A DNA stretch of 64,000 nucleotides from Stemphylium vesicarium (lineage: Eukaryota; Ascomycota; Dothideomycetes; Pleosporales; Pleosporaceae): contig QXCR01000157.1 in the NCBI GenBank assembly GCA_004380135.1, forward strand, positions 1-64,000, written 5' to 3'. Of the stretch, positions 1 through 11,974 are shown piece by piece (the first letter of the stretch is position 1; each line of letters begins with the position of its first letter). Below the pieces are notes generated by a model that saw only the letters and a program-made list of their open reading frames with translations, was not told where the DNA came from and ran no database searches. The position numbers and the translations under genes are program-made.

Positions 1-351
1 ATTGATAACCTGAGCATATCTCCATTGTTGTTGAAGCTCGTATCCTTCCGAGCTCATGTACCAAACACAACGACCACATTTCCCCAAGCAATTTCATGTA
101 CCGAAACATACTTTTCCCCTGTCCGTTTCCTTCCTTTCCCCCCCCACACACTCCAATCGATTACAATCAACTGGGAATACCTTTGCGCTTCATATCCGGT
201 GCCACTTACCGCCGCATTAGCAAAGATTAAAGACTACGACATCAGCGCGTAAGTCCTCAACCTTCGCCCTGACCTGCAAAGAAACCCGCAAATACTCGCG
301 ATCCTGACCGAGCACGACAGCCAACCCAGCTCTCCCACTGAAACTGAAACT
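1..351. other. 5' flank, no gene seen
   Basis: No convincing coding sequence. The stretch is C- and T-rich and leads into the gene starting at 352, so it probably holds that gene's promoter and 5' UTR. No clear TATA element is visible. Confidence 0.4.
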
Positions 352-1272
352 ATGGCCACTACCATGACAACCAAGATTACCTGCCTGGACTCGCAGTCAG
401 ACGCCGCTCCGTCGGTGCCCAACCCGACTCCGGCCACTGAGCCTGTCGATAGTCCATTCAGCAGCGATCCTGTCGACCCTCCGCCTGAGATGGACTACAA
501 CGCTGTCGCCAAGATCCTCGGTCCTATCCAAGAGTCGCTCAACGAGGCTGCTATGGAGGCTGGCTATCCTTCCCCTCCTATCAACACCCCCGAGGTCGGC
601 TCACCATCCCCCTCCATCATCTATCGCCATCCCACTACCCGTAGCCGCGGCTTCAGCGCCGTCGGCGATAGACTCGCCCAGCTGAAGATCGACGACCGCA
701 AGGCCCGTACTCGCGAGGGGGATATAGTCTCGAGCTCTTACTCTCCCGAGCCTTCCGTTGTCGAGGACGAGGAGGTTGACGTTATGAGCATTTCCGAGGT
801 ACTGAGCGATGGCGGTAGGGACAAGCAGGGCACGGGAAACGCTCGTAGGTCTCTTGCTCCCCTAAGTTTGACTGAGGGCTCAGTACCCATTGCTCTAGGT
901 TCTCCTGCCGTCAACCCACGCATCGTTGAGTACCTGACTTTCACCTCTGACGACCTGCCAACGAACTCGGTCGCGCCTTGCTTTCCTTCCACGCTCATGG
1001 AAACGAGCACTGCATCCATCAAGGCGGCTGTAGATGGTAGTAGCGACCGCAACAGCGACGGAGTCACTGAAAAGAGCAACTGGGCCGAGGAGCTTGAGGA
1101 CGCCGTCGACCGCGCTTGCTTGCGCCTTGAGCAGCTTGCCGACGATGAGGTCAAGATGGATTCTAGCAAGACTTTCGAGGACTACTACATTGCTCGGCTT
1201 GAGCGTCTGCTTGGAAGCGATAAGCGCGCTGTTCCTGTCAACATCCAAAAGGTCAAGAAGGCGGTCAAGTAG
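352..1272 (+). CDS. hypothetical Ser/Pro/Glu-rich protein
   Basis: Single open frame of 306 residues starting at the first ATG of the frame. I do not recognise it. The N-terminal two thirds are rich in Ser, Pro, Thr, Asp and Glu and look disordered. The last about 75 residues (from about 230) contain charged stretches likely to be helical (WAEELEDAVDRACLRLEQL, then FEDYYIARLERLLG) and a basic end (KVKKAVK). No signal peptide, membrane span or catalytic motif is visible. Codon use is strongly C/G-ending, like the housekeeping genes here, which supports a real gene. A soluble regulatory or scaffold role would be a guess. Confidence 0.7.
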   Translation: MATTMTTKITCLDSQSDAAPSVPNPTPATEPVDSPFSSDPVDPPPEMDYNAVAKILGPIQESLNEAAMEAGYPSPPINTPEVGSPSPSIIYRHPTTRSRGFSAVGDRLAQLKIDDRKARTREGDIVSSSYSPEPSVVEDEEVDVMSISEVLSDGGRDKQGTGNARRSLAPLSLTEGSVPIALGSPAVNPRIVEYLTFTSDDLPTNSVAPCFPSTLMETSTASIKAAVDGSSDRNSDGVTEKSNWAEELEDAVDRACLRLEQLADDEVKMDSSKTFEDYYIARLERLLGSDKRAVPVNIQKVKKAVK

Positions 1273-1677
1273 AGGACGCCTACCCAGGAGTATGTGCAGA
1301 TGACATCTTCGCACAATAGCGAGCATCTCACTAGATGTTTGAGGGCATGACAACGGCGCAAGACTCGTGACGGCGCTCACCGGAAGACTCATGTTTTGAT
1401 TTCCTTCACGGCGTAATGATCAAAAAGGCTCTATAAGGGGCTATATGTGGATCATAGCAATGGGTGGCATCTCTACAATGTTTTATACCCATCACATATT
1501 TTGTGATTCTCATTTCCACGGGAATGATTTTCCACTCTGTATGATACAGCGTCTGGCTACGACACTCGCTTGAGCAGTAATGATAATGTTTGCTTTCTTG
1601 AATTCTCCACCAAGACATGGTTTAGTGCGTAAGACGTGGCCCTCTACTAAATGAACCTCCGCATACCACCCTCCTGT
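1273..1677. other. intergenic, convergent 3' ends
   Basis: About 400 bases between two convergent genes. It is A/T-richer than the flanking coding sequence and should hold both 3' UTRs. I see no gene or repeat. Confidence 0.4.
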
Positions 1678-2189
1678 CTATGCAAAGCGATGATACCACC
1701 CATTCCTCACTCCCAAACCCTGCATAATCGCCACAGTCGCCAAAGTCATCGCAGTCGGTTTATCGTTGCTCCTCCAATAGGCGACACCCGCGGCAGCCAG
1801 CAGTCCCGTCAAGATGCCAGCGATGCCCTTGTCATAGATATCGTAGATGCCAGTATGAGCCCACTTGTAGTTGAGAATACCTAGCAAGATTGTTATTCAC
1901 TTTTGCATTTTCTAGGTAGTACATGACGGGACACGTACTCATGATGAGCAGGAAACCACTGCCTTCATACCATCCAATCTTCGAAGCGCCGCGGAGCACG
2001 ATCGGGAGTGTGTTCATGGACGGATGTTTGAATTGGTCGATACCTTTCATCTACAACCGTCGTTAGCATGTTGAGATGCGATAGTCGCCTGATATAGACT
2101 TGATTTACCGTATGGCCCAGGGCTAGCACGCCGTATGCAGCGCTGGTGGCTAGGAGCAATGGGTGCGATTGCGAGGTTGCTGTAGCCAT
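1678..2189 (-). CDS. small multi-pass membrane protein, unknown family
   Basis: Three exons: 2189-2109, 2050-1939 and 1880-1678, giving 131 residues. Donors are GTAAAT and GTACGT, acceptors GTAG and CTAG, and introns are 58 nt each; the frame closes only when both are removed. The protein is hydrophobic, with a likely N-terminal span (about 9-26), a middle span ending in the LLIM segment, and C-terminal spans around GIAGILTGLLAAAGVAYW and the TLATVAIMQGLG stretch. I read three or four membrane segments and no catalytic motif. It resembles small conserved membrane proteins annotated only as hypothetical in filamentous fungi; no function is assigned. Confidence 0.75.
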
Positions 2190-2596
2190 TATTGCAACAG
2201 CGTACTACAATAATAGGGCACGGGAGATGAGATTCAAAAGATTGAGATCAGCTATGGATACAGAGGATATGATGCTGCTGACGCGACTGTGACCGTTGCG
2301 TCGTCGTGATGCTGGGGTGCCGTGTCGAGCCGAGGTTAGATTGATTAGTATGGTTCCCCCACTTTTTGCGGGTCTGCCGCTTGAGTTGCTGCATGGCTGG
2401 CACATTTGCAACGCAATACTTTGAACATTGATATTTGGCTGTGGTTTTAACATAGAAGTGCTGTATGCTGAGTATCCTGTACCTTTTTCTGGTCGTTGAA
2501 GTCATGAATGGGTATTATATGTCGCTTCGTTAACTGCGCGTCCGCCACTTCCCATGCTCAGCTGGCCTCCTCCTGGGTTGGGTCGTTTGCATCGCC
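2190..2596. other. intergenic, no gene seen
   Basis: Upstream of the small membrane-protein gene on the minus strand and downstream of the next minus-strand gene. Short frames here have no coding character. It probably holds the promoter of the first and the 3' UTR of the second. Confidence 0.4.
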
Positions 2597-3152
2597 TTAA
2601 TTCTTTGCGTCTGTTTCCTTACAAGTATGATTCTCCTTGTCTTCCTTTTTGATACCGTCCTCGTAACGCGTCTTGTTCGGCATAGCAGGCAAAATACCGC
2701 TCGCGATGGGATCAAGATCCGACGGCATACATGTTCCCGGCGATTCGTAAGGTCCGACGCCATCTTGATCCGAGCCTAGAGCTTCGACTGTCTTCTCGGC
2801 CCAGGCCAAGGCGTCGTCGACAGCGGCTTTGGCGCCATGGATGACCTCTGAGACAAGGGTTGTAGTACGCGAGGTATCGTCGGAGACATCGTCTGCAGTG
2901 AAGGTGGTACTGTCCGAAGATGGCTTGGAAGGCACGGAAGATGGGTCGTTGGTATTTGGGGGATCCTGAAGAAAGAACTAGAAGATCAGAACAAAGCCGT
3001 GCTCCACAGGGTCTGCGGCATACCTGGTTTGTGCCGGATGAGCCAGTTGATGCCGGCTGCATTTTGCCTTGAGGCGCCTGCGAGGTAGCAGCTTCTATTG
3101 CTTCTGGCCTCATCGTCTTTGTTGTGAATGCTTCGGCTGCTTCAGGCTTCAT
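2597..3152 (-). CDS. small acidic hypothetical protein with N-terminal repeat
   Basis: Two exons, 3152-3024 and 2965-2597, 165 residues, with a 58-nt intron (GTATGC donor, TTCAG acceptor). The first in-frame ATG was chosen; the frame continues a few codons upstream to a TTG, and a possible 5' UTR intron (GTAGGC donor, CTAAC branch) lies at about 3175-3225, so the true start could differ. The N-terminus holds two imperfect copies of M-[K/R]-P-E-A-x-E-A about 14 residues apart. The middle has a possible amphipathic helix (VSEVIHGAKAAVDDALAWAE). Not recognised; soluble and acidic. Confidence 0.5.
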
Positions 3153-5534
3153 GGGTTCCGTCGTAGTGTTCAAATCTTTTGTGTTTCGTTAGGGTTTGCT
3201 TGTGAATGTGTCGACTGCGCAGCCTACCTTGTTGCGAATGACTCGTGTGCGTGTGGGATTCTTAGCATCCTATGGCAATACGATACGTTTGCGATACAAA
3301 TGCCCATTATTTGCCCATGTATTTGCAGGGCTGTTGCGTTCTTGCTTCATTTCTGGTATCGCGATGCACTTGTTGGTGTGACACGGGAAGCGACGTCATC
3401 GGGAACACAAGACACTAAGACGGTGAAGAGGGTGCCATCTGGAAAAAGAAAGTAAGCTCCAGAAACTGACTGAGACCCATCCCAAGCTTGTGCTCCCGTA
3501 TGTGTGTCGTTCTGCATACACGCACTCCCATACAAGCTAATCCACTCCCATTCCTTTGGTTATCGTCAGTGAAGAAAGGGATCGCTCTATTGAGACTGCT
3601 GGGTCTATCCAGCCAAAAACGTCTCGTCGCTGCAGATCATCACTATAGAAATTTACGTAGGCTCTTCATCGCCTGCTCAATGTGAGTGAGACTACGTGGA
3701 CTAAATCATGACATGGATCTGCAGGGTTTCTGCGCGGCATTTCTTTGCAGGGACTAAATTCAAATTGCCATATTGACTACCTTGGTTTCGGGAACACACG
3801 TCATAGCTTTACAAGGCGACTTGCTGATGGTTCATAGTTGCGAAATGTCTGGCTGGATGCGACCTTCTATAATGATGCAGCCAGGATGACTTTACATCCG
3901 CCGCTACACAGGGGAAGACGACAACCTTATACCCTGACATAGCACACCTCATGCACCCTCCTGCGTCGAGCCTCGCAGTCTTTCCCCTGGAAGAGTAGCG
4001 CAAATAGCTTCTCTCGTTGGCCGGGTCATTGGTCGTGTGAACGCTGCTGCACGACACCGAACGGTCGTCAGATTCAGGTACCCACCGGTTATTCTTTCCA
4101 CGGCCGAACGGCCATGAAGCATACCTAAGACACAACCATCCGGCTACATCGTCATGAGTTAAGGATACCCTAGTGTCTTCGATGAACAGACGTATGTTCC
4201 GCCATACGCATTAAGACTAGACTTCGACCGCTTGACGCGCCATTGAGAGTAATTCACTGTGAGCCTTCACAGCCCCAGGAAAGCCTTGTCTTACCGCCCT
4301 GAGGCACATCGACCAGTCACCTGCACTTTTGTCTGAACTACACCAAAGAAAGCGATACCGTGTTCGGCGTTTGGCGCAATTGCTGTCCCGTCAGTATTCC
4401 AACTCAGCGCTGGGTGCGCAAGCGATGGAATCTCCCACAGACGGCGTTGAATCTCCGAGTCCACACGCGTAGTCGGTGTCAGTATAATACAGGAAATAGC
4501 GCCGGAATGAAACACCAATGCACCTCGAATCACTGGTTTATACCCCAGACGATGTTTGGAAACGCTCCAAAGCGCTCCACTTCTTCCACGGCTCCTACAG
4601 GTAGGGACCGGGGCAGACCCTGTGATTTCATTTGGGCAGCAATCTGATATGACAGGCTGCATGGAAGGTTGCCTTGACCTATCAGATAATTTCCAGTCCT
4701 TCGAGTGGACTTCGTGTGGCTTGGTCGCAATATGGAAACGCTGCGGACGATGTAGCGACATAGGCGCGAATGATCAGGAGATGCTGTTCATGCAGGTCCA
4801 CTGCCGCCGTTCGCTGATCGCGGCCGGCCATGTTGGACCCTCTTTGCCAAGAGTATAGCGTACGCCCTCCGATCTTAGTAGGCCGTTTTCTTCATGTATT
4901 AGCCTGTTGTATGGGGCTGGCAAGCTGGTGGGTTGAATGGCAAGCCTGTTGCTCGCCTCGCTACCTACCGTCGCCAGACACACCGCATGGCTAAGCAGGA
5001 AACGACTTTCCCATGCTCCGTGCTTCCTGCACACTTCTCTGTAAGCAGGCCACTGGCACCCCTCACTTTTGGCACCCACCACCCTCGCTTTGTCCAGGTA
5101 TCCGTCCAAGCGTTCGGCAGCCAGGCAGGCAATCTATCGTCAACAGGGCGACGCTGTGGGAATGGAGGGCATGGTGCGCCACGGCTCACGACTCGGGACC
5201 CTTGAAGGATTCTTTGGCGCCCTTGTTGATTGACTGACCGTAATGTGGAGTGCTTAATGCCCCATGTCATCCCCGCACTCGCGTCGCCCATCTCGCGAGG
5301 GCGGTTTTGTACTTGTGTAAAGCTAAGGAGAGGCGAAATTTGGTGTGGTTATAATCGTCGCTGACCCTTCGGCCCCTTCTTCGTACCGCTTCATTGCGCC
5401 TTGCGTTCATCAGCTACACCCAGCTTCCATCTGTGACGCCTTCGCCTCTAGCACATTGTCTCGATATCGTGGCTGCACGCCGAAGAACCAAAGTGCAGCG
5501 AGCGCCCCGGCCGCCGTCTAACCGTCCACCAATC
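3153..5534. other. long intergenic stretch, no gene supported
   Basis: About 2.4 kb without a frame I can defend. Frames of 90-156 codons at 3.8-5.3 kb overlap one another on both strands, lack domain-like composition and do not join by plausible introns. The last few hundred bases are pyrimidine-rich and probably form the promoter and 5' UTR of the transcription factor gene at 5535. Confidence 0.45.
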
Positions 5535-7778
5535 ATGGCTGGAATTACTCCTTCCCCAGATGTTAGCCCCGTGTCAGCAGCGACCACCAATGGAGGCTTT
5601 CCTCGCGACGCTTTCTGCCTCAATCTCTCCACTCTGCCGGAAACGAATAACTTTCTTCTCAAATCTGCACTTACATCTCCCCATTTCCTCGACTCTCCAA
5701 ATGGCTTATTCACAGGAAGCGGTGGTCTGAGCAGTACCTTCAAGAAGCGGCCCCGCAACATGTCTCAATCATCTGGTACGGACCGGGAGATGTCAAACGA
5801 CAACACCCCACCAGCCCAGACAAACGGTATCGCACCCACGAGCAATGGCACCAACGGCGTAAATGCAGAGTCACGACCCGCTACCAAGAAGCGGCCGAGT
5901 ACCGACACAATAGATTACCCACGGCGGCGCGCAACCATTGCGGTATAGCTGCCTCATCTGATCGCACCCTCGTACTCAAAAACTGACATCAAATAGTGTG
6001 AAATATGCCGGTCACGAAAGTCACGGTGTGATGGAACGAGGCCAAAGTGCAGACTTTGCACAGAGCTGAACGCGGAATGTATCTACCGAGAGCCAGGCAT
6101 CAAGCTTGACGCAGGCGACAAGCTGATTCTGGAACATCTGAACCGTATTGAAGGCCTCCTTCAGTCAGGCCTCACAACTAGCTTTTCGCTGTCGTCGCAC
6201 TCGCCAGCCGCGAGCAACTCTACAAGCGAAGATTTCCTCGCCCGAAGCACCGGCAATATGCCCCATCTCGGCATGGTCCAGCCGATCAACGGCATAGGAA
6301 CATGGACTAACCATCCTTCGAACATTTCGACTATGCCGAAGACCCATAACACTGCAGCGCTAAATTTGTTGTCATCACCAATGATTCGGGAGCTTGTTTC
6401 TCGCCAATATGACGCCAAGATCCTCCTTCAGCTGGAGATGACCAGAGAATCAGTAAGCCTTGGAACTAGTCGTGGACTAGACCTTTCCAACACTGGCGCA
6501 TATGTCCAAGCATACTTTGAGAGAGTAAATGTTTTTTATGCAGTCGTCAATCCGTACACATGGAGCGCTCATTACCAAACCGCGCTCAGCCATGGGTTCC
6601 GGGATGGCCCTGAAAGCTGCATCGTTCTTCTCGTCCTTGCTCTCGGTCATGCCGCAAGCACCGGGAGCATCACGCAACAGAATCCGGAGAAGGACCCTCC
6701 GGGCTTGGCGTATTTCGCTGCAGCCTGGAGCCTGTTACCGACTGTTATGACAAGGAACAATATGGTCGCTGCGCAATGCCAGATCCTCGCTGCAGCGTAT
6801 CTGGTCTACCTCGTACGCCCAGTCGAAGCTTGGAACGTTCTATCAGGTGCAAGCATGAAACTGCAACTCTTGTTGAGCGCGCCCGGGCGAGTGTCTCCGG
6901 CAGAAGAAGAGCTGGGCAAGAGAGTGTATTGGAACGCAGTCATGATTGAGAGCGATCTCTTAGCAGAGCTCGATCTTCCTCACTCTGGCATTGCGCAATT
7001 CGAGGAAGGGTTTTCTTTGCCAACAGGCTTTGAGGACTTGGGGACAGAGGCAGTAGGCCGTGATGAGCTGTGGTATTTCCTCGCAGAGATCGCCCTCCGG
7101 AGATTACTCAACCGCGTGAGCTCTATGCTCTACATTCGAACTACGCCCTATTCGAAGGGCCCAGCAGCTACTTCGATCGCGCAACTAGACCCCCTTGTCG
7201 TGGAACTAGATTATCAGCTGAACCAGTGGTATGCCGGACTGCCGCCAGCGATGCAGTTTCCGCTCGACAGGGTACCGTTGCAAAACCCAGTACAGACTGT
7301 TCTGAGGTTGCGTTACTTTGCATGCCGTACGATTATTTTCCGGCCATATGTGCTTCTTGTTCTGCAAGATGAAACATTGGCAATGGATTCGAGTGTACAA
7401 GACAATTGCCACAAGTGCCTGGAAGCATGTGTTCGCCAACTCGAATACATCACTGCACACCACGCGGGACACCTTCCTTACCTGTTCCAAGGAGCTCTTT
7501 CGTAAGTTAATCGCTTTTCTTGTCTTTGAGTCGACTAACCCTGGTTTAGCATCATCTCGCAGACATTGCTCATCATGGGTGCGACCATGACGCCTTCGCT
7601 CTCACAGCTTCTTCCACCACCAGCGACCATGGACGACATCATCAACAATGTTGTTTTGGAAATGGAACGATACGCTCACCTTGCACCCAGTCTTCGCCTA
7701 TCTGCCGAGATCATCCGCGAGGCTGAAGGAAAGCGACAGATGTGGCTACGTACAGCAGGACTCAAATTCGAGGTTTGA
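5535..7778 (+). CDS. Zn2Cys6 fungal-specific transcription factor
   Basis: Three exons: 5535-5942, 5997-7501 and 7550-7778, 713 residues. Introns have GTATAG and GTAAGT donors and TAG acceptors. The second exon opens directly on the zinc cluster, C-x2-C-x6-C-x6-C-x2-C-x6-C (CEICRSRKSRCDG onward, about residues 137-165), the DNA-binding binuclear cluster of Gal4-type regulators. An N-terminal Ser/Asn/Thr-rich region precedes it and a region resembling the fungal-specific middle homology domain follows (from about YVQAYFERVNVFYAVVNPY). The start ATG (ATCATGG) was chosen over in-frame TTG codons upstream. The cluster is not at the N-terminus, as it is in most family members. No neighbour suggests a target pathway. 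Confidence 0.9.
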
Positions 7779-9833
7779 GGACCTTACATCATGGTACTGA
7801 GATACCGCGTGAGGTATAACACATGCCTCTTCGACTGCCGAACTGGACGGCTCCTGCAGAATTGAGGGCAGTATCCACTGTGCATCCTGCTGCAAGGTGC
7901 GCCTTCCATTCTCAGTGAGTTCCGCGTACGTACGCATGAGCAGGCGATCATCACACACGGGACTACCATCTACGCGACACAAGCGACCCAGTTCGATCGA
8001 CCCAGTTCTGGGTTCAAGCACAGGCCTGTACATCCGGCGCGTTGCAACGGCAGTCATGCCGCACGGGCATCAAGTTCCCTTGAGTCTAGCTTGGAATTGT
8101 GTGACATCCTGGACTTCACTTTTGGTGATCTTCATGATCCTTGGCGGTAGCCGTGGCGTAGCTCTTGGGACTATTTGGAGCGAATCCGAGCCTCGAGGAG
8201 GCCGGAATTCTCGGCAGAAGATAGTGAGCCATGGACACAAGTGGATACTTCAGTAGAGCCGCATTCTAGTGGAGAATGTAAACCCCTCTACCTATCTATC
8301 TAGTGGCAAAGCAGGGCGAAAGAACTCACGAGTGGGTCAGAAAAATGAACCTAAAAGATGATCTGTGGAGACCAAGATGTACCCCATATGAAGTCGGGCT
8401 CGGTACGGCACGGTGGTTTGAACCGCTCGCTGCCACCGCCACCTTTGGAGCTCGGCGTAAACGATCATGCCTCATCATGTACTAGCAAAAAGCATTGCCA
8501 ATAGTATACCACTGCCCATCATGCTTTTTTCCACAGATCTGTTCATGACGGCGGTGCATGTAACGCGTTTCTCATCTAGCTCCACCCTCATGCAGGACAC
8601 CACAACATGGCAACAAACTCATACCGCGTGCGCGCGCGCATCGCGCCGTTCTTTCACAAACACACATGCTCACTAACGCGGCCCCCCGCAGAAGCGCAAT
8701 ATCGATCATGCAGCATGGTGCCAGGGTATGCGTGTCCCCCTGGACCCCCACAAGCATCCTGAGTTTGAACGAATTTATCCGTACACCCACGTTTCGGACC
8801 TTCTGGAAAGGTAGTAGAAAGTTCTCTGTGGTCTTCGAGAAGCTTAGGCATGATATGATATCAAGCAGGGGTATATAACAATATATAGGTGTGGGTGTGA
8901 TGGAGAGCTTAGCTGGCGGGGAAACATGGCGTATCCTCACTTTCTCATTTCGTACATCAGTAAGCTCGGCCATTGGCTCGAATTTTATAGCTGTAAATCA
9001 TGTGTCGTAGCCACGTTGACACTACGCGATCTTCACCGATCGGGCACCTAAATGTGCGACTCACCACCGCGTGTTTTTTGCTGGAAACTCGTGACTGAAG
9101 ATCTCCGCTGGATCCCCAATTCGTAGCGATGGCTGCAGCCCGTGACATTGAGTCGCCGACTAGGCAACAGCGGCGTGCCGACTCGTCAGACGGAATAACT
9201 CGTGGCTTGGATGCCGTATCAGTCAGGGCAGAGGGATTGGAGGGGTGAGACATCATCGTTCCAGAAATTCTATGACATGTTTTCCAGAGACTTGGGTTGT
9301 GATGCTTGTTGGCTTTGGCATGTAGCTGCCCTGGAAGCGTTGCAGGCGTTCTACGTCCTGTGTCGCGATTGGTGTGTTTGGGGGGAGATGACGCCACATT
9401 CGGATAGACGGGAGCGTGGGCCGTCAGTGTCACCGTTTACTTGGTGTCTTGCGAGCATAACGTCGTGAGGCAATGGAAAGGTGTGAAACATACGATGATG
9501 ACGTCCCTGCTCTATAATGTGTAGGTTAACGTCATGAGAGGCCTGGGGCATGGGGGAAAGCGCGACCGAACGAGAATCGAAGGGGCAACTGGACCGAGAC
9601 ATGAGTCCTGATTCTATGACCCGGGTGATTACCAAGATAACGATGATGCAAAGAGAATAATATCCTAGCATGGCATAACGATGTTCAAAGCCATCGTCAG
9701 GGCTTGAAATGAGTTGTCGACCGCCCAAGTTCAGTGACGCTCACACCAATACAAACTCATCAGCTTCATCCTCTTTCCAGTCAACCTGGTTACCGTACAT
9801 CCACGTCTCGTAGTAACACTGTCCGACGACAGT
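7779..9833. other. long intergenic stretch, no gene supported
   Basis: Two kilobases between convergent features. Minus-strand frames of 125-158 codons near 8.96-9.73 kb have no recognisable domain and no plausible intron joins. There is a short TATC repeat near 8291 and an alternating GC stretch near 8630, neither striking. Decayed coding sequence is possible but cannot be shown. Confidence 0.4.
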
Positions 9834-11887
9834 TTATTCCTTTCCATTCCCACATCGTCTTAATAGCAACGGAAGATCGGACCCATGAACAATGCATGTA
9901 AAATCGCCTGGCAGGACGGCGTCTGGTCCAAGCCCAAATAGCATCTTTCCGCCTGAGAAAACGCGCTTGTGGAGGTTTTGCGAGTACGAGTATCCAAATC
10001 GCTTTACAAACGCAGACTCGTCTTTGGCATCGTGCTGATGTGTCTCAATATAGGCTCTGTACATCTCTTGCAGATTTCCAATTGTATAAGGTTGAGAAGA
10101 CCGGGCATTCGAGCCGATATCAGCATAGCCTATCAAGATCGCGAATATACGGTTCGTGACAGAATGTTCGGTATGTGATGAATCGAGAGTTAGACCAGAA
10201 ACTTCTTCGGATAATTTGATAGTGTCCATAGAGAAGAGAGATGTATCGTATTCAAGACGCGTAATGCATGATATATACTCAACATAATCGGCGATACGAC
10301 CTTGAACGACGAGGCGCATTTCATCTTTTGGTCTTGTTTGAATGGGTCGATACCTCAATCTTCGTGCCGCGGTGTAAGATAAATAGTCGTCAGTGAATGT
10401 GTGACAGCCCTGCCACCTGCCATTTGCTGGTGAGTCTTTCATTCGCCAGTCCACAGTCTAGGACGGTATCCCAGGATTCTCACTTCCACGAACATGCCCG
10501 AGGAAACCAAGAGAGAGGCTGTCTAGCGCCAGATATCATGAACAATCCCGATAGGCCTGCGCAGTCGATGAAGTGTAGTCTGCACTAAGACGTAAGCCGT
10601 CGGGGCCTTTTTGGAAAGCCAAAAACGCATAAATCAGGACCTTGACATCACTTACCTCACTTGATGAAGAGAACTCATCAAGTGCTGAAAACAGGGATAA
10701 GTAGTCAGTTCTTGCCTGCGGGACAGAATTTATTCGTGCCTGCATGTCAACGATATCTTGTAAGCGCTCCATTGTAGGAACCGGAATTTGAGGCAACTCA
10801 GCCGCTCCTGGGATTAACCCTGAGAAAGAGAAGGCCAAAAAGACCAATCTAGAGAAAGTGGAAAAACACAGCGTGGTTGTTCCAATGACCACTGGATTGG
10901 TCATAAGACGATCTCTTGGACTATCCAAGCGCGCTTGAAATAGGGTCGAGAAACAACATATTCCATAGATTGGCTGCATCGAGTCTCTATATGAGACGCT
11001 GTATTACGCATATCTAATTCACTGTATTGGGATACGACATGATGCACGTCTTGGACGAAAGGTTTACGAAAAATTGCTTCCTTCATAATGCTGGTAGGAT
11101 GCAAGGCCAAAGTAAGGCCAATGCAGCTCCTACCGCATTACTAGCTCTGAACTACACAGGTGAATGTGACTAACATTTCTCTAGAGCATACGCGCTCAGT
11201 AAATTGTGCCAGGTTGCAACAGTAAAGCATAGATACCGTTGTAGTAAGCCGGACATGATTCCACCGTTGTTCCAGATCATGTAATGCGAAAGCATATTCA
11301 TCTCCAACACCAGCGAACATCAATGTGCGGTCTGCATGTTCGTAGATCTGGTACATAAGTGACACTTGTTCACTCCGCTCGTCAAGATCCTGCTGATTCA
11401 CGGAGATTTAATCGAACCAGAGCCTTTCGAATGTTACACCTTCTAGTAGAATTCTGTGGATTTATTGTAAGATACTGGCAAGGTGATTTGTGATCTTGAG
11501 GGACCCGACGTCACCGATGGTTATGGTTGTATAAGAGTGCTCGTCTTCTGGGGATTCTAGCTCAACATCGTTGTAGTCTTTCCACGTATAAGACAGTGCT
11601 TCGAAATGGGGCTTGTTCCTAATGTCCACCTCTATGTCGTACGTCGGAGCCTCCTGGCTGCCTGAAACGACCAGCAGCCTGATGGAGAACGGAGTCGAAA
11701 GACCCGCGTATTGATACCGCGGCATGGGAGACATGCATGACAGGTACTCAGGAAAGAATCGAAATAATGCATCTTGATTCAAGTGAAGCTGAGCAACTCG
11801 GTGGTTTGGCTCGTGATGGCGGGTTGGGACCAGAGCGGTGCTAGATGAGGGCCCCGCGGCAGGTTTCGCGCTACTGGACCCGTGCAT
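9834..11887 (-). pseudogene. HET-domain (heterokaryon incompatibility) pseudogene
   Basis: Read on the minus strand from an ATG at 11887, the frame encodes HET landmarks: FEALSYTW, a degenerate WFD..ISVNQQDLDERSEQV box (normally WIDxICINQ), YEHADRTLMFAG, and YFKRAWIVQEIVL. HET proteins trigger cell death after fusion of unlike hyphae. Reading continues through in-frame stops at 11462-11464 and 11408-11410. At about 10900-10908 the frame shifts by one base, and the same protein resumes as NPVV...FSRLVFLAFS. Two further stops lie at 10536-10538 and 10458-10460, the latter where the family has a Trp (PSW..DWR). A short in-frame intron (about 11125-11169) may explain stops near 11135. Four stops plus a frameshift mean no full-length product. 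Each of the four stops could be one C-to-T or G-to-A transition from a sense codon. Confidence 0.8.
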
Positions 11888-11974
11888 TAGCGTAACTAGA
11901 CCCACTAAAATTTCTTTGCAACTTCGACATCTTCTGCACGCGACAAGTACGATCGCGTTCCCATCTCAAACATC
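11888..11974. promoter_or_regulatory. 87-bp divergent promoter gap
   Basis: Only 87 bases separate the start of the HET relic (minus) from the ATG of the LCP5 gene (plus). Any promoter elements of LCP5 must lie here or inside the relic's 5' end. Confidence 0.4.

Noticed and set aside
3809..5291. Several frames of 90-156 codons on both strands
   Set aside because: They overlap heavily, carry no domain and cannot be joined by plausible introns.
8957..9728. Minus-strand frames of 125-158 codons as possible genes
   Set aside because: No recognisable domain, start context or splice sites; composition fits non-coding DNA.
11125..11169. Stops near 11135 as extra lesions in the HET relic
   Set aside because: A 45-nt GT-AG intron in frame can remove them, so they were not counted as disabling.
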